Positions 35,531 to 44,127 of a stretch of DNA of 64,000 nucleotides are shown piece after piece. The translations under genes were made by a program, and so were the position numbers. The stretch is taken from positions 9,997 through 73,996 of the forward strand of contig DASVDZ010000047.1 in assembly GCA_036380835.1 (NCBI GenBank), in the 5' to 3' direction. The stretch comes from DASQJL01 sp036380835 (GTDB lineage Bacteria; Eisenbacteria; RBG-16-71-46; SZUA-252). Positions within the stretch are counted from its first letter, which is position 1; each line of letters opens with the position of its first letter. The notes beneath the pieces were generated by a model. It was not told the origin of the DNA. It worked only from the letters and a program-made list of their open reading frames with translations, and searched no databases.

Positions 35531-37204
35531 TCACCACCGCCCCGAGGCGGAGAGGCCGAGGAACCAGGTCTCGTACGCGTTGTTGTCGCGCGAGTACGAT
35601 CCCTCGACCCCGAGGGGAAGGGCGCCGAAAGCGGTCACGTTCAGATATCCCGACCAGGTGTTGCTGAAGATGTCGCCGAAGTTGCCGGAGAGGATCGCGG
35701 CGAACTGGTACCGGAGGCCGTAGTCGAGCGCGGCCCGCTCGGAATATCCCGAGAGGCCCACGCCCGCGGCGTGGCGGACGCTCGAGAGCGGCGTGAAGTA
35801 TGAGGTCGAGGTCTTGAGGTAGTCGCTCGCGGCGAGATCGTAGTCGAGCGTGACGTGGGGTACGCGCGTCCGCACACGGTACGCGACCGCGCCGTCCCAC
35901 GTGGTCCGCTCGTTGTCGTCGGAGTAGAAGCCCTTCGCCACGGTCGCCGTGGCCGTGCCGCGCGCGTTCCATTGCCAGGCGAGCGAGGCGTCGGTCGTGG
36001 TCTGGTCCCCCGAGCGGATCTCCCGCGGTCCGGCCGTCGACTTGATCGCGAGGTAGTCGCGCCGCGCGGCGAAGCTCGGGGTGAACCGGCCGCCGAACCA
36101 CCAGAGGCGGGCGTTCCAGCCGAAGAAGCGGTCGTCGCCGCGCAGGGGGTAGAGCACCCGGGCGCTTCTCGCGTCCATCCGGCGCGTCTCGGCGCCGGCC
36201 GCGAACTGCACCGGGTAGCCGCGCAGGAACGACGCGTCGGCGCGGAGCACCGTCATGCGGAGGTCGTAGTTGAGCGCGGTGTCGCCGGGCGCGGTGGAAC
36301 CGTTCCGCTCGAACTGGACGAGGCGCCCGCCGCGCGCCGCGAGCTGGACCGCGCGGCCGACCGTCGCACGGCCGGTCGCGTAGGGCCCCGTGCTCTCGAT
36401 CGTGAAGTCGGGCCCCGCGACGTACTGGCGCTCGTGGGCGGTGGACCAGCCGCCTCCGAGGGACGGGGCGAGCGCCGTCCGCGTCGCGCTCCGCTCCTCG
36501 GTCACGCCCTCGGCGTCGGCGCCGCGCGCCTCGGCGCGGGCGAGGAAGCGGTCCGAGGCCGCCGGCGCGCCGCGCCAGCGCGCGACGGTGGCGTACCCGA
36601 GCCACGCGTCGCCGTACGCCGAGTCGGCGCGCAGGATCTTCCGATACTCGATCGACGCGCCCGGCAGGTCGCCGGTCCAGGAAAGCGCGCGCGCGTACCC
36701 GACCCGCGTCTCGAGGTTCGTCGAATCGGCCATGATCGCGCGGCGGAACTCGGGGAGGGCCCGGTCCGACCGTCCCGACCAGGCGAGCACGCGCGCGTAG
36801 CCGGCGCGATCGAACGCGTCGTCGGGATGGGCGTCGAGGATGCGGCGGTATTCGGCGATCGACTCGTCGTAGCGGCGATCCCACGCCAGAACGCGCGCGA
36901 GGAGGGAGCGCGCGTCGAGGCTCCCCGGATCGGCCGCGAGGGCGGCGCGGAGCGTCGACGCCGCGTCGCCGAAGCGCTTCTGGTCCGCCTCCGCGCGCGC
37001 CTTGGCGAGGAGCGGGGCCGCCGGCGCGTCGGTCGATTCGGCGGGCGTGGAGGGGGCCGTCGCATCCGGGTCGTCGGGATCGCCGAGCGCGCGAGAGGGC
37101 GTCGCGAACGAGGCGAGGAGCAGCGCCAGGATGAGCGAGGCCGCTCGCGCGGTCCCGCGCGTCTCAGCGCCGAGCATCCGGACTCTGGTTCGAACGTCGC
37201 TCAC
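35531..37204 (-). CDS. TPR plus YaiO-type outer-membrane beta-barrel protein
   Basis: A 557-residue secreted protein. A signal peptide (ASLILALLLASFATPSRA) precedes about five TPR units (RYDESIAEYRRILDAHPDD, RSDRALPEFRRAIMADSTN). From about residue 245 the sequence has the aromatic/Gly alternation of an outer-membrane barrel and ends ETWFLGLSASGRW. The order TPR then barrel is that of exopolysaccharide export proteins such as PgaA and YaiO. It would guide the GT2 product through the periplasm and outer membrane. Its start overlaps the end of the glycosidase-like gene by 41 bases. The export role is inferred from architecture and neighbours. Confidence 0.85.
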   Translation of the reverse strand: MSDVRTRVRMLGAETRGTARAASLILALLLASFATPSRALGDPDDPDATAPSTPAESTDAPAAPLLAKARAEADQKRFGDAASTLRAALAADPGSLDARSLLARVLAWDRRYDESIAEYRRILDAHPDDAFDRAGYARVLAWSGRSDRALPEFRRAIMADSTNLETRVGYARALSWTGDLPGASIEYRKILRADSAYGDAWLGYATVARWRGAPAASDRFLARAEARGADAEGVTEERSATRTALAPSLGGGWSTAHERQYVAGPDFTIESTGPYATGRATVGRAVQLAARGGRLVQFERNGSTAPGDTALNYDLRMTVLRADASFLRGYPVQFAAGAETRRMDARSARVLYPLRGDDRFFGWNARLWWFGGRFTPSFAARRDYLAIKSTAGPREIRSGDQTTTDASLAWQWNARGTATATVAKGFYSDDNERTTWDGAVAYRVRTRVPHVTLDYDLAASDYLKTSTSYFTPLSSVRHAAGVGLSGYSERAALDYGLRYQFAAILSGNFGDIFSNTWSGYLNVTAFGALPLGVEGSYSRDNNAYETWFLGLSASGRW

Positions 37205-39617
37205 GGGATTCCATTCCCTCGAAGGCCTGGCGGACGATCGCCGCCGAACTCTTGATCCGCTCTTTGGTTATCGGCACCTCCCATCCGTTCCATAGGTAGG
37301 ATGCCCTCGACGGCGTGGAGACCGTAAGTGATTGTGATTCAGAGCGTTGAGACCCGTGTACCGTGGTGCCGAGGGGGCCGAGGAATTGTCGGGCGGGAGG
37401 AACCCCGGCCGCCCGAAATCCGGCGCCCGTCGGGCCAAGCGAGTCGGCGCGGAAGCCGCCGGCCGTCGTGGCCCACGCGAGGAGGCCGATCCCCGACGTG
37501 GCCCTGGCCTCGGTCCCCGGGGTCTTGGGGTCGTCGTCGACGATCGTCCGGCTCGAGGGATCGCCGACGTTCAGGAGCCCCCACGGAAGCGCGACCTCGA
37601 TCACCCTTCCGTCCTGGCTCACGCACCATTCGGCGTGTGGGTCGTAGGCGAACGCGGAGTCGGCGCCCGGCCACGCGGGCGCCGGCCGCGGCTCGCGTCC
37701 GTACGAGAGCCGCCCCCAGTCGAGATGACGCGCCGGATAGACGGTTCCGTTCCGCGCCACGCGTTCCCGGTTCGTCTCGATCAGGAGCGGGACGTACTCG
37801 CCGCGGGCGTTTCTCGCGGGCGGGCGGAAGGGCGCCGGATCGGGCGCGAACGACGCCCCCGCGTGGAGTCGCGACCAGCCCGACCAGTTCATGCCCCGGT
37901 CGATGAACAGCTCCGCCCGGCCGTCGCGCCGGTCGGCGCCGCGCGCGCGCCCGGGCTGGACCACCAGCGCGAACTCGGCGCCGCGCGACCACGACGCGCG
38001 GAGGGGAAGCGGCAGGCGCACGTCGCCCCGGAGCGTGTCGAGCACGTCGAGCGAGACGCCGAGCGTGAGGGGACGGCGATCGAGCGCGCCGGGCCCCAGG
38101 TCCAAGCGCAGGTAGAAGCGGTTCTGGTCGGACGTCACATAGAGGGCCCGGAGCGGCTCGTCCGCTCCGGCGGCGCTGGCGGTCGCGTAGGGCGCGATCC
38201 CCGCCCAGTCGGCGGCGTCGCCGTCGACGTGGACGCGCGGCGGCGGGTCGAAGCCGATCAGCCCGTAGTTCTCCTCCGCGTCGAGCAGGTTGTGCCAGAG
38301 CGGATCGCGGTCCCGCGGCGACTCCATCTTCCGGACGAGCCAGTTCACCTTGAACCACTCGTCGAAGAGCGCGAAGAGGAGCGACCCCGCGCCCCCGGCG
38401 TCCTCGACGTCCTCGAGCAGCCGCACGTCGCGCCGCCCCTGCTCCTCCTCGGACGCGCCCCCGTGGTCGATTCCCTCCGGCTGCAGGTGCGCGATTCCGC
38501 GGCTGTTCGGCACGCCGTACTCGCCGATCAGGAGCGGGATGCCCGGCGTGTGGGCCTTGAGATCCCGGAGGTAGCCCGCGTAGTGGCACGGGCCGTGCCG
38601 GTCGCGTGTCGCGCCGTAGCCGGGGTCGAGGTTCATGAAGTCCGGGTAGTAGGGGTAGACGTGGTAGTTGGCGAAGTAGCCGAGGAACCCGGAGCGCAAC
38701 GAAGCGGACTTGACGGGACGGATCCGGGTCGGGTCGACCGAGTAGGCGTCTTCGTCGTGTTCGGCCTCGACGCCGCCCCGCTCGGTCTCGGTGGGGTGGC
38801 GCATCGGGTCGAGCGTCGGCCAGTTCACGAACGCGAGGGCGCGCGCGACGCCGTACCGCGACGACTCGTAGCCCGCCGCGAGGTCGCAGGCGCGGGCGAG
38901 CCACGTTTCCATGGCCGTTCCCCCGTCGACGGTGAAGAAGCTCCCGCGATACGACGTCGATTCGGGATGGCGCGCCTGCGTGACGCGCACGGCGTACGGC
39001 TCCCACTCGCGCCCGAGGAGCCACCCGGCGACGTAGCGCGACACGTCCGCTCCGTAGCGGCCCGAGGCGTGGCCCGGGCGCGGGCGGACGTCGGCGTTTC
39101 CGTGGACCGCGTCGATCGAGAGACGGATCTCGCGGTCGAAGTCGCGCGTGAACGCCCGGCTCCAGAAGTCGTCGCCGTCGGGGAGTTCGGTCCAGACCTC
39201 CTGGAAGAGCCAGATCGGGTCGTCGGGATGCGCGTCGTTCTCCTCGCGCAGCGCCTCGTAGAAGGCGGGCGGGTGGAGCGCGTAGACGCGGACCGCGTTC
39301 GCGTGGAGCTGCCGCGCGAATCGGAGGTATCGCCGGTAGTCGTCCTTGGTGAACGCGAACTCCCCGGGAAAGTGCCCCGGAGCCCCCGCGCCGAGGTTGG
39401 CGCCGCGGAAGAAGACGGGGCGGGCGGCGTCGCCGGTCACGATCTCGAAGCGGTCCCCGTTGGTTCGGACCGCGGGAGCGGCGCGACCGGGCCCGGATTC
39501 GGGGGTCGCGCGGAGCGTCGCCCAAAGGGCGCTCGAGTCGGGCGGTGCCGGAGCCGCCGCGCAGGACGCGACGGCGAGCGCCGCCGCGACGAATCGCCAT
39601 CCAACCGAATCACGCAT
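37164..39617 (-). CDS. Secreted glycoside-hydrolase-like protein
   Basis: An 817-residue protein with a signal sequence (FVAAALAVASCAAAP, possible lipobox). Residues ~60-420 look like a (beta/alpha)8 glycosidase: VFFRGANLGAGAPGHFPG, then YLRFARQLHANAVRVYALH, and later IPLLIGEYGVPNS with a Glu in the position of a clan GH-A nucleophile. The rest is beta-rich, with DGDAADWAGIAPY resembling carbohydrate-binding or Ig-type modules. I cannot assign a GH family. ATG at 39617 is supported by GGAGGAGG; a start at 39638 would lie upstream of it. It overlaps the TPR-barrel gene, so it may trim or release the same polymer, as hydrolases do in other exopolysaccharide operons. Confidence 0.72.
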   Translation of the reverse strand: MRDSVGWRFVAAALAVASCAAAPAPPDSSALWATLRATPESGPGRAAPAVRTNGDRFEIVTGDAARPVFFRGANLGAGAPGHFPGEFAFTKDDYRRYLRFARQLHANAVRVYALHPPAFYEALREENDAHPDDPIWLFQEVWTELPDGDDFWSRAFTRDFDREIRLSIDAVHGNADVRPRPGHASGRYGADVSRYVAGWLLGREWEPYAVRVTQARHPESTSYRGSFFTVDGGTAMETWLARACDLAAGYESSRYGVARALAFVNWPTLDPMRHPTETERGGVEAEHDEDAYSVDPTRIRPVKSASLRSGFLGYFANYHVYPYYPDFMNLDPGYGATRDRHGPCHYAGYLRDLKAHTPGIPLLIGEYGVPNSRGIAHLQPEGIDHGGASEEEQGRRDVRLLEDVEDAGGAGSLLFALFDEWFKVNWLVRKMESPRDRDPLWHNLLDAEENYGLIGFDPPPRVHVDGDAADWAGIAPYATASAAGADEPLRALYVTSDQNRFYLRLDLGPGALDRRPLTLGVSLDVLDTLRGDVRLPLPLRASWSRGAEFALVVQPGRARGADRRDGRAELFIDRGMNWSGWSRLHAGASFAPDPAPFRPPARNARGEYVPLLIETNRERVARNGTVYPARHLDWGRLSYGREPRPAPAWPGADSAFAYDPHAEWCVSQDGRVIEVALPWGLLNVGDPSSRTIVDDDPKTPGTEARATSGIGLLAWATTAGGFRADSLGPTGAGFRAAGVPPARQFLGPLGTTVHGSQRSESQSLTVSTPSRASYLWNGWEVPITKERIKSSAAIVRQAFEGMESRERRSNQSPDARR

Positions 39618-39698
39618 GCGGCCTCCTCCTCCCGTCACGGCTTCGATCGGCGCGCGCGCCCCGATTCTGGAGGCGGATGCGGCGGGAACCGGGCGCGG

Positions 39699-40385
39699 CT
39701 ACGGAAAGATGGCGCGGAGCGCCGCCTCGTGGTTCTCGAAGGAGTCGAGCAGCGCGTCGGGGCGGGCCTGTGCCAGCTCCACCCGCGCCACCTGCCCTGT
39801 CGCGACGACGACCGCGCGCGCGCCGATCGCCCGGGCGCAGGTGATGTCGCGCGGCGTGTCCCCGACGACCGTCGTGTCGGCGCCGGTGAAGGGACGGCCC
39901 ACGAGCGCCCGCGCCTTCTCGAGCGCGATCTCCGCCAGCACCGACCGGTTCTCGTGATCGTCGCCGTAGGCGCCGAACCGGAAGTAGGGCTCCAGGTTCC
40001 ACCGCCTCAGCTTGAGCTGCGCGCCCCGGAGGATGTTGCCGGTCAGGAGCCCCACGAGGACGTCGTCCAGCTTGTTGAGCCGCTCGAGCAGCTCGCGGAC
40101 GCCCGGGAAGAGGCGCGCGCCGTCGTGGTTCTGCATCTCCACGCGCAGGTGGTCGACGTAGCGGCGCAGGCATTCGGCGCGGCGCGTGTAGATGACCTCG
40201 TCGTCGATTCCCGCGAGACGCATGATCTCCGTGACGCACTCCGGGTCGGTCATACCGGCGAACTTGAACTCGCCGACCGGGCCCGTCGTGTCGTACGTCT
40301 CGCGCAGCGCGCGGGCGAACGCGATCTTGGGGGCGAGCCCTTCGCGGAGAAGCGTTCCGTCGATATCGAAGAGGACGAGTCTCAT
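39699..40385 (-). CDS. HAD-superfamily phosphatase (phosphoglycolate phosphatase-like)
   Basis: A 228-residue HAD hydrolase with motif I LFDIDGTLL, motif II VGLLTGN, motif III Lys in the ALEKARALVG region and motif IV VGDTPRDITCARAIGA. The helical cap lies between motifs I and II, as in Gph-like enzymes. It removes phosphate from a small metabolite; the substrate is not determinable. It is separated by 81 bases from the glycosidase-like gene and 30 bases from the upstream secreted protein gene, all on the same strand. Confidence 0.9.
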   Translation of the reverse strand: MRLVLFDIDGTLLREGLAPKIAFARALRETYDTTGPVGEFKFAGMTDPECVTEIMRLAGIDDEVIYTRRAECLRRYVDHLRVEMQNHDGARLFPGVRELLERLNKLDDVLVGLLTGNILRGAQLKLRRWNLEPYFRFGAYGDDHENRSVLAEIALEKARALVGRPFTGADTTVVGDTPRDITCARAIGARAVVVATGQVARVELAQARPDALLDSFENHEAALRAIFP

Positions 40386-40415
40386 GGATGGCGTCCGCGA
40401 CCCGACGGAGCGCCG

Positions 40416-41141
40416 CTAGTTGGACTCGATGCGGAAGGATCCGTCGCGCTTCACGAGGACGACCGGCTCCTCGTCGACCTCGAAGCCGCGCCGCCCCGGA
40501 TCGGCCAGGTACCGGATCGCCCGGACGACGAAACGGCCGTCGTCCTCGCGCTCGACGTCGGCGAGCGAGTAGCCGACCCAGCGGTCGTGGCGCGACGCGC
40601 TCCTCAGATGCGCCCTCAGGACGTCCAGCCCGCCGCCGATGCCCGCCTCGTCCGCCTCGTCGACGGCCGCGGCGGCGTCCCACGCCACCACGTCGATCGG
40701 CACGATGTTGGCGCACGCGTATCCGCCGGCCGCGGCCACGAACGTGATCCGCTCGGTGCGGCTCTCGACCATCGGGCCGTCCTTCTTCGAGAAGAGGACC
40801 GTGACGGGGAGGTCGAATCGGCCGGGGTGCCTTCCCTTCGCGGGCAGGTCCGCGTCCTGGAAGTCGAACGCGAGGAGGATCGAGCCGCGGGGCCCGGCGA
40901 GGAGCTCGTCGTCCAGGTTCCGCGTTCCGGCGATCTGGCGCCGGAGCGCCGCGGTCTTGATGACGGATTCGCTCGCGTCCTGGCGGAGCGTGAGAAACCG
41001 CTCGACGGCCTTCACCGCGGCGGGGTCGGCCCCGGGCGGCGCGGGGGGCGCTTCTCCCAGGCGGATCATCGGGACGTCCGAATCGGCCAGCGCCGGCGAG
41101 GCGACGAGGAGGAAGAGCGAGAAGAGCGCGGCGAGCCTCAT
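40416..41141 (-). CDS. Secreted protein of unknown function
   Basis: A 241-residue protein with a clear Sec signal peptide (LAALFSLFLLVASPALA). The mature part is mixed alpha/beta with an internal GSILLAFDFQDADLPAKG strand region and an acidic helix around AAAAVDEADEAG. No family, catalytic motif, lipobox or C-terminal barrel strand is recognisable. It lies 13 bases downstream of pilT on the same strand and may be made with the pilus ATPases. A role in the envelope is likely; beyond that I cannot say. Confidence 0.75.
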   Translation of the reverse strand: MRLAALFSLFLLVASPALADSDVPMIRLGEAPPAPPGADPAAVKAVERFLTLRQDASESVIKTAALRRQIAGTRNLDDELLAGPRGSILLAFDFQDADLPAKGRHPGRFDLPVTVLFSKKDGPMVESRTERITFVAAAGGYACANIVPIDVVAWDAAAAVDEADEAGIGGGLDVLRAHLRSASRHDRWVGYSLADVEREDDGRFVVRAIRYLADPGRRGFEVDEEPVVLVKRDGSFRIESN

Positions 41142-41154
41142 GACGCCTCTCAGT

Positions 41155-42291
41155 CTACGCGCCGCGCGAGGCTCCGGTCAAGGCGCCACCGCCGCCGCCC
41201 GCGGCGTGCGTGGCGGCCGATCCGGCCGCCACGCCAGATCCCACGGCGTCGAAGAGGCGCGGGTTCGTGGAGCGCTCGGAGCCGGCCTCGCGCGTGATCT
41301 TGCCGGAGATCACGAGATCCTTGAGCGCCTGATCGAGCGTCTGCATGCCGTGCTGCGCTCCGACCTGCATCACGCTCTGGATCTGCGTCGTCTTGTCCTC
41401 GCGGATCAGGTTCCGAAGCGCCGGCACGCCGACCAGGATCTCGAGCGCCGCCACGCGGCTCTTGCCGTCCGCGGTCGGGATCAGGGTCTGGGCGATGACC
41501 CCTTCCAGCGACTCGCTCACCATCGTGCGCACCTGCGACTGGCGCTCGGCGGGGAAGATGTCGATCAATCGGTCGATCGTCTTCGCGGCGGAGTTGGTGT
41601 GGAGCGTCCCGAAGACGAGGTGCCCGGTCTCCGCGGCCGTGATCGCGAGCGCGGTCGTCTCGAGGTCCCTTAGCTCGCCCACCAGCAGGATGTCCGGGTC
41701 CTCGCGGAGCGCGCTCCGGAGCGCCGCGGAGAACGACTCGGTGTGCGCGCCGACCTCGCGCTGGTTGATCAAGCAGGTCTTGCTCTCGTGCACGAACTCG
41801 ATCGGATCCTCGATGGTGATGATGTGGCCCGCCCGGTTCGCGTTCACGTAGTCGATCATGGCGGCGAGCGTCGTCGACTTGCCGGACCCGGTCGGTCCGG
41901 TGACGAGCACGAGGCCCCGGTCCCGAAGCGCCAGGTCGCGGAGAATGGGTGGCGTCCCCAGCTCCTCGAGCGTGCGGATCTTGGTCGCGATGACCCGGAA
42001 GACGCCTCCGATCCCGCGGCGCTGCTCGAAGATGTTCGCGCGGAAGCGCGAGAGCGACGGCACCTCGAACGCGAAGTCGATCTCGCGCCGCGCCTCGAAC
42101 TCCTTCCGCTGCGTCTCGGTCATCAGCGTGTAGAGCATGGCGCGCGCGTCCTCCGGCGAGAGCGCCGGCGCCTGCGAGCGGACCATCTCCCCGCGCTGGC
42201 GGATCAGCGGCGGCATCCCCGACGAGATGTGGAGGTCGGAGGCGCCCGACTCGACCGTCGCCTTGAGGAGCGTCTGGATGTCGAGCGCCAT
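41155..42291 (-). CDS. pilT: Type IV pilus retraction ATPase PilT
   Basis: A 378-residue PilT-type hexameric ATPase that depolymerises type IV pili. It has the N-terminal SDLHISSGMPP, Walker A GPTGSGKST (132-140), Asp box ITIEDPIEFVH, Walker B ILLVGELRD and His box GTLHTNSA. The AIRNLIRE-like helix motif reads ALRNLIRED. The last ~30 residues form a Gly/Ala-rich tail. ATG at 42291 shares a base with the stop of the upstream PilB-like gene, so the two are translationally coupled. No other pilus genes are in the window. Confidence 0.94.
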   Translation of the reverse strand: MALDIQTLLKATVESGASDLHISSGMPPLIRQRGEMVRSQAPALSPEDARAMLYTLMTETQRKEFEARREIDFAFEVPSLSRFRANIFEQRRGIGGVFRVIATKIRTLEELGTPPILRDLALRDRGLVLVTGPTGSGKSTTLAAMIDYVNANRAGHIITIEDPIEFVHESKTCLINQREVGAHTESFSAALRSALREDPDILLVGELRDLETTALAITAAETGHLVFGTLHTNSAAKTIDRLIDIFPAERQSQVRTMVSESLEGVIAQTLIPTADGKSRVAALEILVGVPALRNLIREDKTTQIQSVMQVGAQHGMQTLDQALKDLVISGKITREAGSERSTNPRLFDAVGSGVAAGSAATHAAGGGGGALTGASRGA

Positions 42292-43766
42292 CAGCGGTCG
42301 CCTCCCGAGAAGATCCGGCCGCGCTCCTCGTCGGTCAGGACGTTCACCGGGATGATCCCGGCCTCCCGCTCGGCCTCGGCGGGATCGGCCCAGACCGACG
42401 CGCCCTCCCGGCGCGCGGCCGGCATCGTCACGAGCGCGAAGGGGCGGTCGCGGAGCACGGCGCGGCCGTTTCGCCCCTTGGCGAGGAACGAGAGGAGCGC
42501 GTCGCCGTCCAGCCAGTCGGTCCGCGCGAAGACGAGCCGCCCGACCGTCGCGCCGCGGAAGATCCCCTCCACGTCCGATCCGTGCAGCACCTCCTCGAGA
42601 ACGACGACGTCCGCGCCGAGGCCGACCGCGAGCCGCTCCCAGGTCGCGAGCACCGAGGCGCCCGCGCCGACGCGGACGCGCACCGCCAAGGCCGGGTAGG
42701 GGCAGGTCGGCGCCGGCTCGAGCACGAGGGTGCGGCGATGGGGCCGCGAGGCGAGCGTCGCGAGCGACGCGAGGAGGAGCGAGCCGCCGACGCGCGGCGG
42801 TCCGGTGACGATCACGATCCCCTCCGGGCCCTCGACGAAGTCCCGGATCTCCGCCTCGCCGACCGGCGAGAGGCCGAGCGTCGAGAGATCGGGCGCCGTC
42901 TCGGGCGCGGGCCCGAGCCGGATCACCGTCGCCACGCCGTCGTCGACGCGCGCGTGACAGGCCGAGAGACGAACGCGCGTCGGCCCCACGTCGACCACGG
43001 CCGCGCCCCAGGAGGAATCGCCTCCCGAGTCCAGGTCGGGCACGCCCAGCACGCTCAGGCGCGCGCGGAGATAGAGCGAGGTCTCGATCTGCTCGGACGC
43101 CTGGGGCTTGAGCCCCTCCTCCGTGCGGTAGGAGACCGTCATCTCGTCGCCGACCGGGATGAAATGGACTTCCGAGGCGCGGTCCTTGATCGCGGCGTGG
43201 AGGTGGAAGAGGAGGAAGTTGGTTCCCGCGCGATCCCAGACGACGTCGCGCCGGCCCGAAGGGGGCGCGTTCGTCCGTACGCGTCCGGCGGGAAGGACGC
43301 CGCCCGGGGCGCCGGCGGCGCGCCCGACGCCGTAGACCGCGTCCAGGGCGCGGCGGATCGATCCGGGGCTTCCGATCACGAGCGCGACCGACGTGTCGAT
43401 GGAGGCCTTGAGCTCGTGCACGGCGTCCGAATCGGTGGGGTCCGCCATGGCGACCGTCACCTCTTCGTCGGTTCCGAAGAGGGGGACCGCCTGGATGCGG
43501 CGGAGGAGTGGCTCTGGAAAGCGCCGAACCTGCTCGGCGTCGACGGTGTTCGGATGGACGTCGGCATACGGGAAGCCGAGCTGCTTGGAGAGCGCCCAGC
43601 CGATGTTCTCCTCGGTCGTGAAGCCCAGCTCGACGAGCGTCTCGCCGATCAGGAGGCCGGTCTCGCGCTGACGCTGGAGCGCCTGCTCGACCTGGGCATC
43701 GGTCACGATGCCGCACTCGACCAGGATCGAGGAAAGGGTTCGCGTGTGATGCGGCATCGGAGACAC
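42291..43766 (-). CDS. PilB/GspE-like protein with degenerate ATPase domain
   Basis: A 491-residue relative of type IV pilus/type II secretion extension ATPases. The N-terminal MshEN/T2SSE-N domain (about 9-150) is well kept, with paired ILVECGIVTDAQVEQALQRQ and GETLVELGFTTEENIGWALS repeats that in MshE bind cyclic di-GMP. The C-terminal half follows the PilB fold but the catalytic sites are lost. Walker A is GPPRVGGS (322-329, Lys to Gly), Walker B reads VVVLEEVL, and the His box and zinc tetracysteine are absent. It is probably not an ATPase. GTG at 43766 has GAGGTG upstream; ATG at 43757 is an alternative. It is coupled to pilT. Confidence 0.82.
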   Translation of the reverse strand: MSPMPHHTRTLSSILVECGIVTDAQVEQALQRQRETGLLIGETLVELGFTTEENIGWALSKQLGFPYADVHPNTVDAEQVRRFPEPLLRRIQAVPLFGTDEEVTVAMADPTDSDAVHELKASIDTSVALVIGSPGSIRRALDAVYGVGRAAGAPGGVLPAGRVRTNAPPSGRRDVVWDRAGTNFLLFHLHAAIKDRASEVHFIPVGDEMTVSYRTEEGLKPQASEQIETSLYLRARLSVLGVPDLDSGGDSSWGAAVVDVGPTRVRLSACHARVDDGVATVIRLGPAPETAPDLSTLGLSPVGEAEIRDFVEGPEGIVIVTGPPRVGGSLLLASLATLASRPHRRTLVLEPAPTCPYPALAVRVRVGAGASVLATWERLAVGLGADVVVLEEVLHGSDVEGIFRGATVGRLVFARTDWLDGDALLSFLAKGRNGRAVLRDRPFALVTMPAARREGASVWADPAEAEREAGIIPVNVLTDEERGRIFSGGDR

Positions 43767-44127
43767 GATCGTCACCTCGTCATCGGGTCCGGAACGGCGT
43801 TCGGATACGTCGCGATGGGGTACGAGGGCAACCCTTGTGCCAGCGCGAGGGCTCGCGTGCCGGCGCTCCGGGCGTCGCCGCGCGGCCCCGACGAGCGCGC
43901 CGTCCCGAGACGGGGAACCGCCTGTCGAATGGATCGTTGCGGGGTACCACCGCGCCACCGTCGAGGCGCCGCGCGCGCCGGCGTCGCGTGAGAAGCGCGA
44001 GGCCGCGGCGGCGCAATACTTGCCGGGGGCGCCCGCGGCGGTTAGATTCTCGACGGGCGGGTCATCCCGAGGGGGCCCGCGGGTCAGGGAGGACGAGGAT
44101 GGGCGCGGCCCAGGGGACAGGGAGGTT
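43767..44127. other. Divergent intergenic region between the PilB-like gene and top6B
   Basis: This 361-base gap separates the minus-strand pilus run from the plus-strand topoisomerase VI operon. Apart from the predicted promoter at 44020-44048 I see only GC-rich unstructured sequence and short frames without ribosome sites. The minus-strand promoter for the pilus run should lie here, but I cannot place it. Confidence 0.6.
44020..44048 (+). promoter_or_regulatory. Predicted promoter of the topoisomerase VI operon
   Basis: TTGCCG (44020-44025) and TAGATT (44043-44048) are 17 bases apart, leaving a leader of roughly 75 bases before top6B. The match to sigma70 consensus is moderate, and the position is right. 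Confidence 0.5.

Noticed and set aside
33424..35667. A 747-codon plus-strand frame over the GT2 and HEAT genes
   Set aside because: Compositional shadow; the minus-strand proteins have complete family signatures.
37347..41297. A 1316-codon open frame on the plus strand
   Set aside because: It runs antisense through four well-supported minus-strand genes, is Arg/Glu/Val-rich without motifs, and is typical of third-position GC bias.
42291..43766. Calling the PilB-like gene pilB
   Set aside because: The Walker A Lys, Walker B, His box and zinc cysteines are all lost, so naming it as the extension ATPase would mislead.
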